Under the pieces are notes generated by a model, which worked only from the letters and a program-made list of their open reading frames with translations, was not told where the DNA came from and made no database searches. This document shows positions 1-12,380 of a stretch of 64,000 bases of DNA, piece by piece. Source of the DNA: Dactylonectria macrodidyma (lineage: Eukaryota; Ascomycota; Sordariomycetes; Hypocreales; Nectriaceae); NCBI GenBank assembly GCA_020744425.1, contig JAGMUV010000020.1, positions 1,302,001-1,366,000 of the forward strand, written 5' to 3'. The position numbers were made by a program, and so were the translations under genes. Numbering within the stretch: position 1 is the first letter of the stretch; each line of letters begins with the position of its first letter.

Positions 1-2590
1 TAGTGAACTTGCCAGAAGACGAGAGGCGGAGACTTGTCGTCACAGCCTGCGAGGCAGCGTTCGCTCATGATTTTATCGAACGCCTACCTAATGTGCGTAA
101 ACACCTATGCCTCATCTGAACATATCGCTAATTGCCTTTGAAGGGATACGACACAGTTATCGGAGAACGCGGCGCCTCCCTTTCTGGAGGCCAGAAGCAG
201 CGGGTCGTCATCGCTCGAAGCATCATCTCCAACCCAAAAGTCTTGATGCTTGATGAAGCCACTAGTGCTCTAGACCCCAATGCAGAAAAGATTGTACAGC
301 GAGCCTTGAACAACGTTGCCAAAGGTCGTACCATGATTGTTATTGCGCATAGGCTGTCCACCATCCGGGATGCCGACAACATCATCGTAATGGCCAAAGG
401 CGCAGCCATCGAGCAAGGCTCGCACAACGACCTGATTGACCTTGGAGGGGTTTACTCGAGGTTAGTTAGGCTGCAGGATCTTGGACATGGCGGCGTCGTT
501 GCCCAAGAGGAAGCCGAGGCTGAAAAGGAGGAGTCACTTGCTCGCCTCGAAACGGTCATATCTCATGCCTCAGCGCATGCAACGCACGACGTTTCCAACG
601 ATAACACGATAAACTATGGGCTTCTCAAGTGCCTTTCGATCATGATCAAGGAACAACAGTCCATGTGGTGGCCAAATGGCGTTGTTCTCATCTTGATTTC
701 GCTATGCGGAGGTTGGTAACGCCGTCTTTCAAGTCAAAAAGAAGTGCTAACATTTATGATAGGGCTTACATATCCCGCTATTGCCATACTATTCTCAAGG
801 ACTATGGATGCGTTTGCAAATATTGACGTTGAAAAGGGCAACTTTTACTCGCTTATGTTCTTCGTCGTTGCCCTCGCCAACGCAGTGATTTATGCTGCAG
901 GTGGATGGGCGGCTAACAATATCGGCCAGGTGAGTTTATTTCCATATCAGAGACATGATTGTGGTGATGCATCATGACATACTGACATATCTTGTATTAG
1001 CATGTTATGAAGGTCTATCGCGGAGAAATTTTCAACAATACGCTCCGGCAAGACATGACCTTCTTTGACAACCCAAACCATGGCACCGGTTCTCTTGTAT
1101 CCAGGCTGTCTACAGAGCCGACGAGTATCCAGGAGCTACTCTCGATGAATATAGCACTGATCCTGATCAATATCGTCACCGTCCTGTCTAGCTCCATCCT
1201 CGCCATTGCATACGGCTGGAAGCTGGGCCTGACGCTCGTCTTCGGCGCCCTGCCTGTGCTTGTCTTTAGCGGCTACGTGAGAGTTCGCCTCGAGTACAAA
1301 TTCGACGTCGACACGGCAGCGCGGTTTGCCGAGAGTAGCAACCTAGCGTCAGAAGCTGTGCTAGGCATCAGGACTGTTTCTTCGCTGGCGCTAGAAGGGG
1401 CCGTTATCGAGAGGTACAGCTCGGCGCTCGAGGGGCTGGCGAATGAGGCCATTGCGGGCTTAGGTTGGAAGATGTTCTTTTATGCGCTCAGCCAATCTGC
1501 CTCGTTCCTTGCCATGGCGCTTGGATTCTGGTAAGCATAATTCCCATGGAGAAACAGCGGGAAATAGATGGTCAATATACTAACGAGGCTCGATAGGTAT
1601 GGCGGGCGTCTAGTCTCGACGGGCGAGTATACCACTGAGCAGTTTTACATCATCTTTATTGGTGTTGTATTCTCTGGTGAGTCGGCTGCCATCTTCTTCC
1701 AATACTCGACAAGTGTTAGCAAGGCGCGCACTGCTTTCAACTACATCCTCCGACTCCGGAGGCAGGTGGTGCTCCATGATGAAGAAGGAGATGATGCCGA
1801 TGTTCCACGTATCTTGCCCGAGAAGGCAGAGAAGGGCAATGGCCCCGAGGTGATATGCAACGCCGTTGGCTTTGCATATCCCCGTCGGCCCAAGTTGCAA
1901 GTTCTGCGGGGCATTGACATCAAGATAGAGTCGGGAAAGATGGTGGCCTTAGTTGGCGCATCAGGCTGTGGAAAGTCGACTATGGTTGCGCTGCTCGAGA
2001 GGTTCTACGATCCGACAACAGGCGAACTCAGATCAGACGGCCAGGACGTCAGGACCCGAAACCGTCGTCTATATCGGCGCGACATCGCTCTTGTTCAGCA
2101 AGAGCCCGTCCTATACCAAGGCTCCATCCGCGACAACATCTCGCTCGGGGTTGAAATTGGCATCCCCGACGATGACGCCATCATCAATTGCCTCAAGCAG
2201 GCCAACATATACGACTTCGTCGCCTCCCTCCCCGAGGGCCTCAACACGCCCTGCGGCAACCAAGGCCTCTCGCTGTCGGGCGGCCAGCGGCAGCGCATCG
2301 CCATTGCCCGTGCGCTGATCCGGCGCCCACGTCTGCTGCTCTTGGACGAGGCCACCAGCGCGCTGGATACAGAGTCGGAAAAGGTTGTTAAGGAGGCTCT
2401 AGATCGAGCCGCCCAGGGCCGAACCACGGTGGCGGTTGCTCATCGGCTCAGTACGATCCGGGACGCCGACGTGATTGTGGTATTTGCTGGTGGACGGGTG
2501 GTGCAGATGGGGACACATGAAGAGTTGGTGGCCAGGCGAGGTTTGTATTACGAAATGGTTCTAGGCCAGTCTCTAGACAGAGAGGCTTAA
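1..2590 (+). CDS. ABCB-type full ABC transporter (multidrug/Pmd1-like), 5' truncated by window edge
   Basis: This is the C-terminal two thirds of a full-size ABC exporter (TMD-NBD-TMD-NBD) that drives ATP-dependent efflux across a membrane. Exons read 1-92 (frame starts at 3), 144-711, 763-929, 1001-1530 and 1597-2590; the introns are 51-71 nt. Exon 2 carries the first nucleotide-binding domain: signature LSGGQKQR, Walker [12 protein letters not shown] and H-loop [11 protein letters not shown]. Exons 3-5 hold the second transmembrane domain. Exon 5 holds the second NBD: Walker [11 protein letters not shown]-loop [13 protein letters not shown], Walker B and H-loop, all intact. The protein ends in DREA. 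The order and motifs fit fungal leptomycin/multidrug-type ABCB pumps, but the substrate cannot be read from sequence. The second intron has an unusual GTTGGT donor, chosen because it alone keeps frame. The first TMD and Walker A of NBD1 lie outside the window. Confidence 0.93.
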
Positions 2591-3006
2591 TAAGATGAGA
2601 GTAGGTTATAGGCTGGTCAAGATGAAAGGGACCTTTCGGAGATAGGAATCGGACTCACTACAACTGGGTTTCTAGAATTACATGGACAACATTCACCTCT
2701 ACAGCATAGAATACGGGTTTCAAGACGCCACTCAACCATAATCTAATTGTACAGCACAATCAGCATCACATAATGACAAGTCGCAGTGCCTTGGGAAGTT
2801 CGCAATGGTCATTATGTCCATGATCAGATTGACCCATCTCATGTGGCCGGCATGTGCGCCGTCTAGTACGCACTCTCTCTCACCGTACCACGACTACAAA
2901 GCTCCATCTACATAGAAAATTTGCGGCATCCCCAAGACGGCGCTTCTCGCCGGCCTGTCACCCTCTATTTTGTCACCCAATCCTTCATGTCGTCGTCATA
3001 CCACGC
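2591..3006. other. Convergent 3' intergenic region (ABC transporter / zuotin)
   Basis: These 416 bases separate two convergent stop codons and should hold both 3' UTRs. I see no open reading frame with coding character, no tRNA and no repeat here. Confidence 0.6.
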
Positions 3007-4408
3007 TTAAGCCAAGACCTTCACATCACCGTCCTTGAGCTTGCCAGAATCCACGAGACGCTTGACCTCACCGCTCCACACGCTCTTGATCTCGTCGGCG
3101 ACCTTGAGGCCGTTGAGCTTGCTAGCGAGAGCAGCAATCTCATCGGGGTCGATGTTGCCCTGGATGGCGTCGACGTCGTTAAGGACGGCATCAATCTGGG
3201 CGGCGGTAGGCTCGCCAGCGGCGAAGTAGTTGGCATCCTTAACGGAGCTCTTGAGCACACGCTTGTTCTTCTTGACAGCGTTCTTGGCCGCCTCCTTAGC
3301 CTTCTTTGAGGACTCGCGGTTAGCCTTAGCAGCAGCCTCAGCGTCAGCCGCAGCCTTGGCTTCGGCTTCCTTCTTAGCCTGGGCCTCCTCGAGGGCCTTC
3401 TTCTCAGCGGCCTCCTTCTCGAGACGCTTCTTGTTCTTGGAGGCGTTGGCTTCCTGTCGGAAGCGCTTGATACGCTCATCGCCAGCAGAGGCATCGTCGA
3501 GCAGCTTACGGAGTCGGGCATTATCCTCAGCCTTCTTCTTCTTGCGGGAGTTGGTGTTCTTGCGCTCCATGTGGCGCTTCTGGTCACGGTTCTCGTTGTC
3601 GTCAGGGACATCCTCATCCAAGTACTCAAAGGATCGCCAGCTGTCGAAGTTGTACCAGAAGTTGTAAAATTCGTCAACCTGCTCCTTGGTGGCATCGACG
3701 CCGCCGAAGCTGGGGACAGGGTGCGTCTTGGAGAAGCGGCCCTCGGCCTTGAAAACCTTGCTCCAGAGTTTGTAATAGTCGCCCTTCTGAGCCGCCTTCT
3801 TGGAAGGGGGCTCGACATCGGCCTCCTCGTCCACCGAGTCGTACTGGCGGCGTTTGATGGGATCGAGAAGAACATCGGTGGCCTTCTGGATGCACTTGAA
3901 GAATTGGTCGTCATCGACTCGGCCTTGGGCAGCCTTCTTATCGGGGTGGTGCTTGAGGACCTTCTTGCGGTGGGCCTTCTTGATCTGGTCCTCAGTAGCC
4001 TTGTAGCGATACTTGGAGAGGCCGAGGATCTTGTAGTGGTCCTGAGACTGTGAGGTGGTAGGATGGTCAGTAACAGGAAGAAATCAATGAGAATATACAG
4101 AATATATGACGTACCTTCCAGTCCTTGGCCTGGCTCTGAAGCATCATGGGGTCCTCGGGCTCGCTAACATCGCTCTCGTCACCATCCTCGAACTTCTTGG
4201 CGCTCTCCTGGGCCTGGATTCGGTCATCCTCGGAGAATGTGCGCTTGTGGCGGGCTCGGCGGGCGTGGGCGAGGAAGTGAGGGCCAACGGGCTCGATGCT
4301 GCGCTGGGCGGCCTCAGAGAGCTGACCAACGGCCTTGAAGTCCTTGTCTGCGCTCCAGCCGCTGGGAAGAGCGGGCAGAGGCAGCATAACGGTAGCCACA
4401 GATGCCAT
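3007..4408 (-). CDS. ZUO1: Zuotin, ribosome-associated J-protein (DnaJ family)
   Basis: This is the J-domain partner of the ribosome-associated complex; with the atypical Hsp70 Ssz1 it stimulates Ssb on nascent chains at the ribosome exit tunnel. Exon 1 is 4408-4115 and exon 2 is 4047-3007, with one 67-nt GTACGT...CACAG intron. The product is about 444 aa, close to yeast zuotin (433 aa). The J domain spans roughly residues 100-170 with an intact HPD at about 132-134. It is followed by the zuotin homology region (SFEYLDEDVPDD and ARFSKTHP-like segments), then a long Lys/Glu/Ala-rich charged helix (about 290-370) expected to contact rRNA, and a C-terminal helical segment ending in VKVLA. The ATG at 4408 opens a conserved-looking N-terminus. 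It is divergent from MZM1 across 525 bp. Confidence 0.96.
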
Positions 4409-4933
4409 GGTTGGTCGTGGGTTTGGGTGAATCAGTAGTGGTGGGATGCAGAGGAAAGAAAAAAAAATTGCCAGTTGGATTTTAGATGTTCACATTTTCT
4501 CCCCCACCATCGACAAGGTGAAAATGTGATTTGGTGGGGATGAGGGGTTGGTTCAGACGATGAGATTGTGTCTACAGCGGGCTTCAACGCTATCATGGCA
4601 AGTGATACAGGGAGACTCGGCCGAATACAGGCACTTTGAGTAGTACGGTGGCGAGGCTACAGCCACTGTATGTACTGTAATTAGAGCTAAAGAGCCCGTC
4701 CTAAACCCTTGCAGCCAATCCAAGTGCAATACAATACCGGCCCTGGACATGCCATGACATGGGGCATCTTTTTTCCTGCCGAATGCATCCGATCATCCAT
4801 CTTCAAAATCACCAGCATTGACGTCCACGCGCCCAGTCGATGACCTCGGCTGTCAAACTCAAGCCTAGCACAACAAAACGATTCGCATTACTAGATACAA
4901 TTGCCTCAATCGGCAATCCCATCCCTAATCAAC
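4409..4933. promoter_or_regulatory. Divergent promoter region ZUO1 / MZM1
   Basis: This 525-bp spacer lies between two divergent start codons, so both promoters must be here. An A-run at about 4459-4467 sits in the zuotin leader. No clear TATA box or further gene was seen. Confidence 0.5.
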
Positions 4934-5475
4934 ATGGCTGCGGCACTGTCTGCATACCGAACTCTCATGCGATCGGCTAGGATCGCTTTCCAAGGTAATG
5001 CTCTCGCCAACGAACCCACGCTTCCCATTGTGTCTCTTTGAGGGCAAGACCCTGCTTGAGACTTGAAAAACACATCAGTTGTGTATGAATGCGAGCTAAT
5101 ACGGCCCTCCAAACATGTAGGCGACGCTCCCATCCTCGCCGCTGCCCAGGTTCAAATCCGCAACGAATTCCGCCAAAAGGCCGCCCTCGATCCTACCGAC
5201 GACAGTGTCACCGCCGCCATCCAACACGCTGTGGAGGTTGCCAAGGTCCTACGTGCGAACGTCGTCCAGGGCAAACGGTTAGGGGAGGAAGAAGACAGAT
5301 TCAGTAAGTCGCAACCGTAATGGTCCTGGCAACGGCCAGTTGGGTTGGAATTTGCCCAAGCTAACGTACACAAACCAATCTAGAGCTACGGATACATGAG
5401 CATACTGAGAGGGGAGATAACGAGTCTATCAAGACAGCTGGCACTGGAGGCTCTGGTGGCTGCGGGTGCAAATAA
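4934..5475 (+). CDS. MZM1: Mzm1/LYRM7-type complex III assembly factor (LYR family)
   Basis: This is a small mitochondrial matrix LYR protein that stabilises the Rieske Fe-S protein before its insertion into the cytochrome bc1 complex; it is often annotated as mitochondrial zinc maintenance protein 1. Three exons, 4934-4994, 5121-5303 and 5384-5475, give 111 aa, the usual length. The N-terminus shows the LYR-type signature SAYRTLMRSARIAF, followed by GDAPILAAAQ, the helix AEVAK-like LRANVVQG, and the diagnostic LRIHEHTERGDN segment. The tail GGSGGCGCK is typically low-complexity in fungal homologues. No single exon exceeds 62 codons, so the gene only appears after joining across the introns (GTAATG...GTAG and GTAAGT...CTAG). 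It is convergent with SLT11. Confidence 0.93.
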
Positions 5476-5719
5476 AGAACGTACGAATGTGTAACACCAC
5501 TCTGTTGATATGATACCCGCCGAATAATGCTTAAATGATCATCTTCGCTCTACCTCCATGACTCAATGTTGTCTTCAACCCCTTGGTCTGGTTTCCGTAG
5601 TCCCTTTTCGTCAGTGAAGCTCACCTGTTCATTGACCCTCTTTAACCCAACGCCTAAAACACCGGAAGCATGCTATGCGCCAGTTCGAATACGTGCAGTT
5701 GACAGACACCCCGATCGCT

Positions 5720-6908
5720 TTAATTCCCAGAGAGACTGGCATAGTTGGGTTCGTCGCCCATTCCTGGAGGCGCTGCCACGACTGGCGGTCGACTCTCTTG
5801 TCGGCCAGAATCTCCGGCGCCGCCCTCGATTGCCCGCGAGCCCTGGCCCTTAGATGGTCCCTGTCGTTGTCTCGCATCATGGAGCATTTGGCCACGCTGC
5901 TCCTTGTCCATGGTGCCAATGGCCTTGGGCACTCCCCACCGTATCCGCAGAGGGCATCCCGCAATAACAGCCCGGCCTTGACATGCCGCAGCCGCCTTTT
6001 CAGCTGCCTCTCTAGTATCGTAGTTGACAAACGCGCAATGCGACATGTGGGAACAAACCAAGCTCTTGATCTTGCCATGCACCTTGAAGTAATCGCGGAG
6101 CTTGAACTCGGGAAGATCATCCTCGACACCTGTTACAAATAGTGACATGATGTTTGTGTCTTGCGGCGGGAGCCAATCGCGCGGGCTGGGAGGCAGTTGG
6201 GCAGCACTCGGGAAAGCCTGTCGTGCCTTCCCCCCGGCCCTACCTCCGGCGGCGAACGCCGCCTTGGAATCACGCGTTCGGATCGGACCCGGTCCCCCCA
6301 CTCCCGCTCCCACCAGAGCTTTTCCGCCGGTCGCGCCCTCGGCGGCGTCCACGTCAACGGCTTTGCCCTTACGGAAGTAGGGTTTGCTGTTGGCTAGGCG
6401 CCGTAGCAGCTCGCGCGCCTTCTCATCCGTCTTGCCATACTCCTCCGTCCCCACCTTTCCCTCCTCGATGAGCTTTTCGTTGTTCTGGGCAAAATATTCT
6501 CGGTTGATGTCGGATTGTGGCCCTGGGGCGACCATCTTAAGCGCGGCATCGCGCACGACGATTGGGAGGCCGAACGAAAGATCGAGCATACAACATTGGC
6601 AGCAGTTCTTGAGTCGCGCACAAGTCAAACAAACGTTGGTCCGCTTCTTGCGACCATGGGCGCGGTCGGCGCTCCAGCTGAAAACGGTGAAGGGTCTCGT
6701 ACACTGTGAAGCGTATGCTAGTTAGTCAAGGTCTGCTGTTGCGTGCGACAGAATCGGGTGGACGCCTTACCAATTTACACTCAGCGCCGTAGTCCTCTTT
6801 GAGCATTTTGACATACGGATTGTCGGGCAAACACGTCTCACAGACGGAAGGGAAGTCGGTGGACTCCCATCCTGAGCGGTTGAGGTCCTGCTTGATCTGG
6901 GGCGGCAT
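5720..6908 (-). CDS. SLT11: Pre-mRNA-splicing factor Slt11/Ecm2 (RBM22/Cwf5 family)
   Basis: This nuclear splicing factor (NineTeen-complex related) contacts the U6 ISL, U2/U6 helix I and the intron near the active site of the activated spliceosome. Exon 1 (6908-6771) and exon 2 (6703-5720) are joined across a 67-nt intron containing CTAAC, giving 373 aa. The N-terminal cysteine-rich zinc-binding region (CETC, CKLC spanning the exon junction, CLTC, CCQCC) matches RBM22. A conserved LPIVVRDAAL segment follows, then a low-complexity Gly/Ala-rich linker (about 160-220), and an RRM at about 230-305 with RNP2-like SLFVTG and RNP1-like HCAFVNY. The C-terminal tail is disordered. Start at 6908 is supported by the conserved SGWESTDFPSVCETC beginning. 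Confidence 0.95.
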
Positions 6909-8368
6909 CGCGGGAGGGTGGACTGATTGACGTCGGCGTAGGTGATATCGTAATGGGGCGTCGGTAACTTTTAGAGTCGCGGCATGGGACTTAATAAATT
7001 CAAGTCACCGCCTGCCACCAGAGGCAAGGCTTTCTTACATAATGCGACACGGTCGGAGCCTAATCCTGATTGAGATAAGCTCCAAGGGAAAATACTGGAT
7101 AAAGTCTTATCGATAAGTGCCGGCATCGATGCCATGCACAGTGGCAAGGAACTGGGAAGAATCAGCAGGGAACAAGGCGAGTAGACCCTGCTTACTCCGA
7201 AGAGCATGTGCTTGAAAACGAAAACCAGAAGGAAGCGCTTCAGAGATGACCGAATTGCTTACCCTTTCGCGTTCCGTGTTGCATTCCGAGCCTTGTACGG
7301 AGCTCGCCTGCCTGACCACGAGAGCGCTTTATCCACCGAAAAAGCAACCTGGAGATGCAAGACTGCAATTGCATCGCTGATATCCCTCCACTCTTCAAGG
7401 GCCCGTTGCGACCGCGCGGGGTCTGCTATTGGCCGATGGCTTAGTACCCAATTCTTTTGTCGCAATCTTTCTCTCCACGAGAACGTGCCCACCACGCCTC
7501 CACCGCCAGTGTCATCATAGTCTTGCCAACAAGTGCCGTCCACCAAGTACCACTCCAACCCCTAGCTTCTCACTCTCGGCCGAATCGCTCGACAAGCATA
7601 ATATGGTTCGATGAGATCAGGATGGGATCATTTTGACCAGAATCACAACGACAAGAGGGAAATCTATGTAAACCCGGGGCATCTCACCCACACCCCCAGA
7701 TCGACAAGAAAGTCGCCAGAGATAGGGACTGATAGACTTTCGAAAATTCGAAAACATCACTTCATTATCCAACATCTCCTATTATTCAATCAGCGGAAGG
7801 AGAAGCGCTTCTTTGCGAGTTAGGCCGCAACTCCTCTTGGCCCTCTTTCTCTTTTTCGTACCGCGACGCTTTCGTATTCGTATCAATAACTCCCCCCGAT
7901 TTCCTCCTTGCGAGCTATCAGCAAGTGCACTCACCGCCCAGAAAAGATACCTACACAAGGGTATACCACCCGCGTGCGACGCATGTACCTCCTGCTGCCA
8001 CCAAGCACATGCTGTGGGGGACGCACAGCCAGAAGTGGCCCCCGACTCAGAGGCAACAACCCGTCCATCTAGTCCACTTGTGGAATAGCGCCCGGGTTTT
8101 GGTCAACCTTCAATTGAGATTGGATGCAGAGTGTCGTCCATTCAGGGGAGGGCCGTGAAATTTGTTGGAAATGCCGTCGCTCCGTTACCCGTCACCATTA
8201 AAACGGACGCCGCCTCCCTCTCCCAAGCGCGATTGACCTCCATTGCCTTCGATCCTGCTGTCCTTTCTCTCTTCTCTCCTCTCTTCACGTCCTTCTTGTT
8301 GAAACTCCTGGAATTGACAGGTTTATTTTCGGCTTTCACCCTTCCGCAGCCCTCAATTCACATTCAAC
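6909..8368. promoter_or_regulatory. Divergent promoter region SLT11 / ERG6
   Basis: This 1.46-kb spacer lies between divergent start codons. The 300 bases before ERG6 are CT-rich (runs at 8255-8300), as is common in highly expressed filamentous fungal genes, and likely form its leader. Short open frames here lack homology and codon character. I did not find a tRNA or repeat. Confidence 0.5.
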
Positions 8369-9784
8369 ATGGTTGCCTCATCCACTGCCTCCAACCTTGA
8401 ACGCGAGGACCACAAGCGCGATGCCGACTTCAACAAGGCGATGCACGGCTCCTCTGCCCAGGCCCGCGGTGGGATCGCTGCCATGTTCTCGAAAGGCGGC
8501 GCTGCCAAGCAAGCTGCTGTTGACGAGTACTTTAAGCACTGGGATAACAAGCCGGCTGAGAACGAAACGGCTGAAGAGCGCGCTGTACGAATACGCCCTG
8601 CTGCCCCTCCCTCTTCTCTGGAGGCACACAATTGACAGCACAACTGACACCAATATCTAGGCCCGAACTGCTGAGTACGCGACGTTGACGAGACAGTAAG
8701 TTATCATCGATGTTCTCCATTGCAATTGATTTATTTTCTACCCCTGTGCTGCGTTCCCTCTTTGCCAGTTTTCATGTGGGGTTGGTCTCTAACCTGGTCT
8801 ACTATAGCTACTACAACCTCGCCACCGATCTTTACGAGTACGGCTGGGGCCAGTCCTTCCACTTCTGTCGATTTTCTCTCGGCGAGCCATTCTACCAGGC
8901 TATTGCCCGCCATGAGCACTACCTGGCCCACAGCATTGGCATCAAGGAGGGCATGAAGGTGCTCGACGTCGGCTGTGGTGTCGGTGGCCCTGCCCGCGAG
9001 ATTGCCAAGTTCACTGGCGCCCACGTCACTGGCCTCAACAACAACGACTACCAGATTCAGCGAGCCACCCATTACGCGGCTAAGGAGGGTCTGTCAAACC
9101 AGCTGGCCTTTGTCAAGGGTGACTTCATGGTCAGTCACATGTGATATAGATTCTCTATATCATCGCCTAAGGCGACCCTCATATGAGCTTTCAGCTAACC
9201 TAACTCAGCAAATGTCCTTCCCCGACAACTCCTTCGATGCCATTTACGCTATCGAAGCCACCGTCCACGCTCCCACTCTGAAGGGCATTTACAGCGAGAT
9301 CTTCCGTGTTCTCAAGCCAGGTGGTGTTTTCGGTGTGTACGAGTGGTTGATGACTGATGAGTACGACAACGACAACCTGCGCCATCGCGAGATCCGCCTA
9401 GGCATCGAGCAAGGCGATGGTATCTCCAACATGTGCAAGGTTTCCGAGGCTCTTGATGCAATTCGAGATTCGGGCTTTGACATGCTCCACCACGAGGATC
9501 TTGCAGCCCGCCCCGACCCTCTTCCCTGGTACTGGCCCCTGTCGGGCGAGCTGCGATACATCCAGTCCATGGGAGACATCTTCACCATTGTGCGTATGAC
9601 GACTTGGGGACGAACCATTGCACACGGTCTTGCTGGTATGCTGGAGACGCTGAGACTGGCTCCTGCTGGAACCAAAAAGACCGCCGACAGCCTCGCCCTG
9701 GCTGCCGACTGTCTTGTTGCCGGTGGACGCGACAACTTGTTCACCCCCATGTACCTGATGGTTGCCCGCAAACCCGAGGCGTAA
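8369..9784 (+). CDS. ERG6: Sterol 24-C-methyltransferase
   Basis: This enzyme transfers a methyl group from S-adenosylmethionine to C-24 of zymosterol or lanosterol in ergosterol synthesis, at the ER and lipid droplets. Exons 8369-8584, 8661-8695, 8808-9129 and 9209-9784 give 382 aa, normal for Erg6. The sterol-binding aromatic motif YEYGWG is at about 93-98. The SAM-binding motif [14 protein letters not shown], is at about 135-147. The Erg6-specific [24 protein letters not shown] and VYEWLMTD segments follow, and the C-terminal sterol MT domain ends in [15 protein letters not shown]. Exon 2 is only 35 nt, located by splice sites and by the conserved join into [12 protein letters not shown]. 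No key motif is missing. Confidence 0.98.
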
Positions 9785-11157
9785 TTTATAAAATACTCTG
9801 ATAGGAAACGATAAGAGAAGATGATGGGGCCCAGGGTCGGTGGGATTGCATTGGGTATGACCCTTGGACCGACAGGGTCCATGCAACAGAGGCGACCACT
9901 CTACGGATATAATTGTAATCTACTTGGGATAGGTAGACATCGGGACACTAGCACGGCGAGAGTCCTCATGACTTTAGATGTATATATATTTGAGCGTCGT
10001 CGCCTATGAAGAGCTTTGTCAGGTAGCCCAAGATTCAACGAGTACAGCGGAGCTTATGACATGAGACCGTTGCCTTTAACCTCTGATTAGCACACACGCA
10101 ATTCGTCGCCATTATCTGTTTCCACTGCTTTTCGATGTTTTACTCGAAAATTGCGATGCCAATCGCAGGATACCAGTATTTCCAATGTGGAAGTTGAAGC
10201 CATTTTGCTCCTATCGTGAGCGTTGAGTGGGCAGTAATTTTTATTAGTCAGCGTCTTTTCCCTTGATGAGAACGGTGGTAGAAAGTGGTGGGGATGCGTC
10301 CGGAGTAGCTCTAGCCGGGTCGGAGCCTTCTTTCTCCGGCAACACCACAAGTACAACTAAGGATCTGTCGGCCAAAGCCAATGCGCCTTGTGAATTATAT
10401 ATAGCCATGTACAAGCGTCACAAAATAGTTTCTTGCTGGCGGATTACCTTTATCGCATGTTGGTTGCTGGGCTGAGTCCGTTCGTCGGTGACCGTTGCTG
10501 GTGGGGATATCTCCCCAATATTCCCCCCAACAGACTTGACGACTAGGCCACTCTCTGGAGACTGCAAAGTGCAGCGCATTACGGCCGATGCGCGCCTGCG
10601 TAGTATGTGAGTGGTCCCCTGCCAGTTATTAGCGGGTTTTTTGCGTCTGGTACCCCCAAGACGCCCCCCGGGCATGGTACTACGAGTGCACCCAGGGCCT
10701 ACGAGTAAGTGGCTCAGGGCGGGGGCCACCTAGAGGCACAAAGCTGCACCGCTGAGCCGCTAGCGGAGGTTTGCTCGGTGTCTCTTTCTCCCAGGTACAA
10801 GCTCCCCCCGCGAAGATATTGGGTGAATCGATGTACCTCGCGACGGGACGATACGTACCGACGAGCCCCAAAAAAAAAGCTGGCTGGAGAGCATCTCCTA
10901 CCTCAACTCGGTGAAATTCCCTCTCAACCCGTCGAGCGTCCCGTCTCTGCCCATTCCCATCCTCTCTTTTCCTCCCTCTCCCGCCCTCGCCGTTGCCATT
11001 CCCACGTCCAATTTTTGACGACGCCCGGGAGAAGCTCTGCGCTCCTTCAGCCCTTGTCCCAATCTCTCTTCTCCCGCCCTGCGCCTCCGTGTTCAACCCC
11101 TACCGTCTCAATTGGTGGCCGTTTCGCCCTCAACAGCTCACCTTCGCCATCATCACC
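9785..11157. promoter_or_regulatory. ERG6 3' region and PDB1 promoter
   Basis: This 1.37-kb stretch lies between two genes in tandem. Its last 250 bases are strongly CT-rich (about 10,955-11,060) and probably form the PDB1 leader. I see no gene, tRNA or repeat in it. Confidence 0.45.
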
Positions 11158-12380
11158 ATGTCCCGCCTCCTCCGACCCGCAGCTCGCCTAGCTGCCTCGA
11201 CCCGAGCCTTCGCGAAGGTGCCCGCTGCTCCCTCCTTTGCCCAGCGCGCCACCCTCGCCCGTCCCGCCTTCGGTTCCTTCCAATCCCGCTCATACGCCGA
11301 CAACGCCTCCGGTGTCAAGGAGTACACCGTTCGAGATGCCCTCAATGAGGCTCTCGCTGAGGAGCTCGAGTCCAACGACAAGGTCTTCATTCTAGGTGAG
11401 GAGGTCGCCCAGTACAATGGTGCATACAAGGTCACCAAGGGTCTTCTCGACCGCTTCGGTGAGAAGCGAGTCATTGATACCCCCATCACCGAGAGTGGCT
11501 TCACTGGTCTGGCTGTTGGTGCTGCCCTCAGTGGCCTTCACCCCGTTGTAAGTCGTCCTCCATCGTTGTGGCTCTCTTGCGCCACTACAGTTCCCGTCTG
11601 ACCAAGCTTGCGCCTGTCTAGTGTGAGTTCATGACCTTCAACTTCGCCATGCAATCGATCGACCAGGTCATCAACTCGGCGGCCAAGACCCTCTACATGT
11701 CTGGTGGTATCCAGCCCTGCAACATTACCTTCCGTGGTCCCAACGGCTTCGCCGCTGGTGTCGGTGCCCAGCACTCCCAGGACTACTCGGCATGGTACGG
11801 CAGCATTCCTGGCCTCAAGGTCGTCTCCCCTTGGAGCGCCGAGGATGCCAAGGGTTTGCTCAAGGCCGCCATCCGCGACCCTAACCCTGTCGTCGTCCTC
11901 GAGAACGAGCTGTTGTACGGCCAGTCCTTCCCCATGTCAGAGGCTGCCCAGAAGAGCGACTTTGTCCTTCCCTTCGGCAAGGCCAAGATTGAGCGCTCCG
12001 GCAAGGATCTCACTATCGTCACCCTGTCCCGCTGCGTTGGTCAGTCCCTTGTTGCCGCCGAAAATCTGAAGAAGAAGCACGGTGTCGACGTTGAGGTCGT
12101 CAACCTGCGATCCATCAAGCCTCTCGACATTGAGACTATCGTTCAGTCCATCAAGAAGACGCACCGTCTTCTCGTCGTTGAGTCTGGCTTCCCCGCCTAC
12201 GGTGTCGGTGCTGAGATCCTCGCCCTGAGCATGGAGTACGCTTTTGATTACCTCGACGCTCCCGCCCAGCGAGTCACTGGCGCCGAGGTCCCCACCCCCT
12301 ACGCCCAGGGACTCGAGGAGATGAGCTTCCCTACCGAGCAGCTGATTGAAGATTACGCCGCCAAGATGCTGCGATTGTAA
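11158..12380 (+). CDS. PDB1: Pyruvate dehydrogenase E1 component, beta subunit (mitochondrial)
   Basis: This is the beta subunit of the thiamine-diphosphate-dependent E1 enzyme, which with E1-alpha decarboxylates pyruvate and passes the acetyl group to E2 in the mitochondrial matrix. Exons 11158-11547 and 11622-12380 (74-nt intron) give 382 aa. The first 40-45 residues are Arg/Ala/Ser-rich without acidic residues and end near QSRSYA, a typical matrix-targeting presequence. The transketolase pyrimidine-binding domain follows ([56 protein letters not shown]), then the C-terminal transketolase domain ([48 protein letters not shown]). Strong codon bias towards C-ending codons fits high expression. 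Confidence 0.98.
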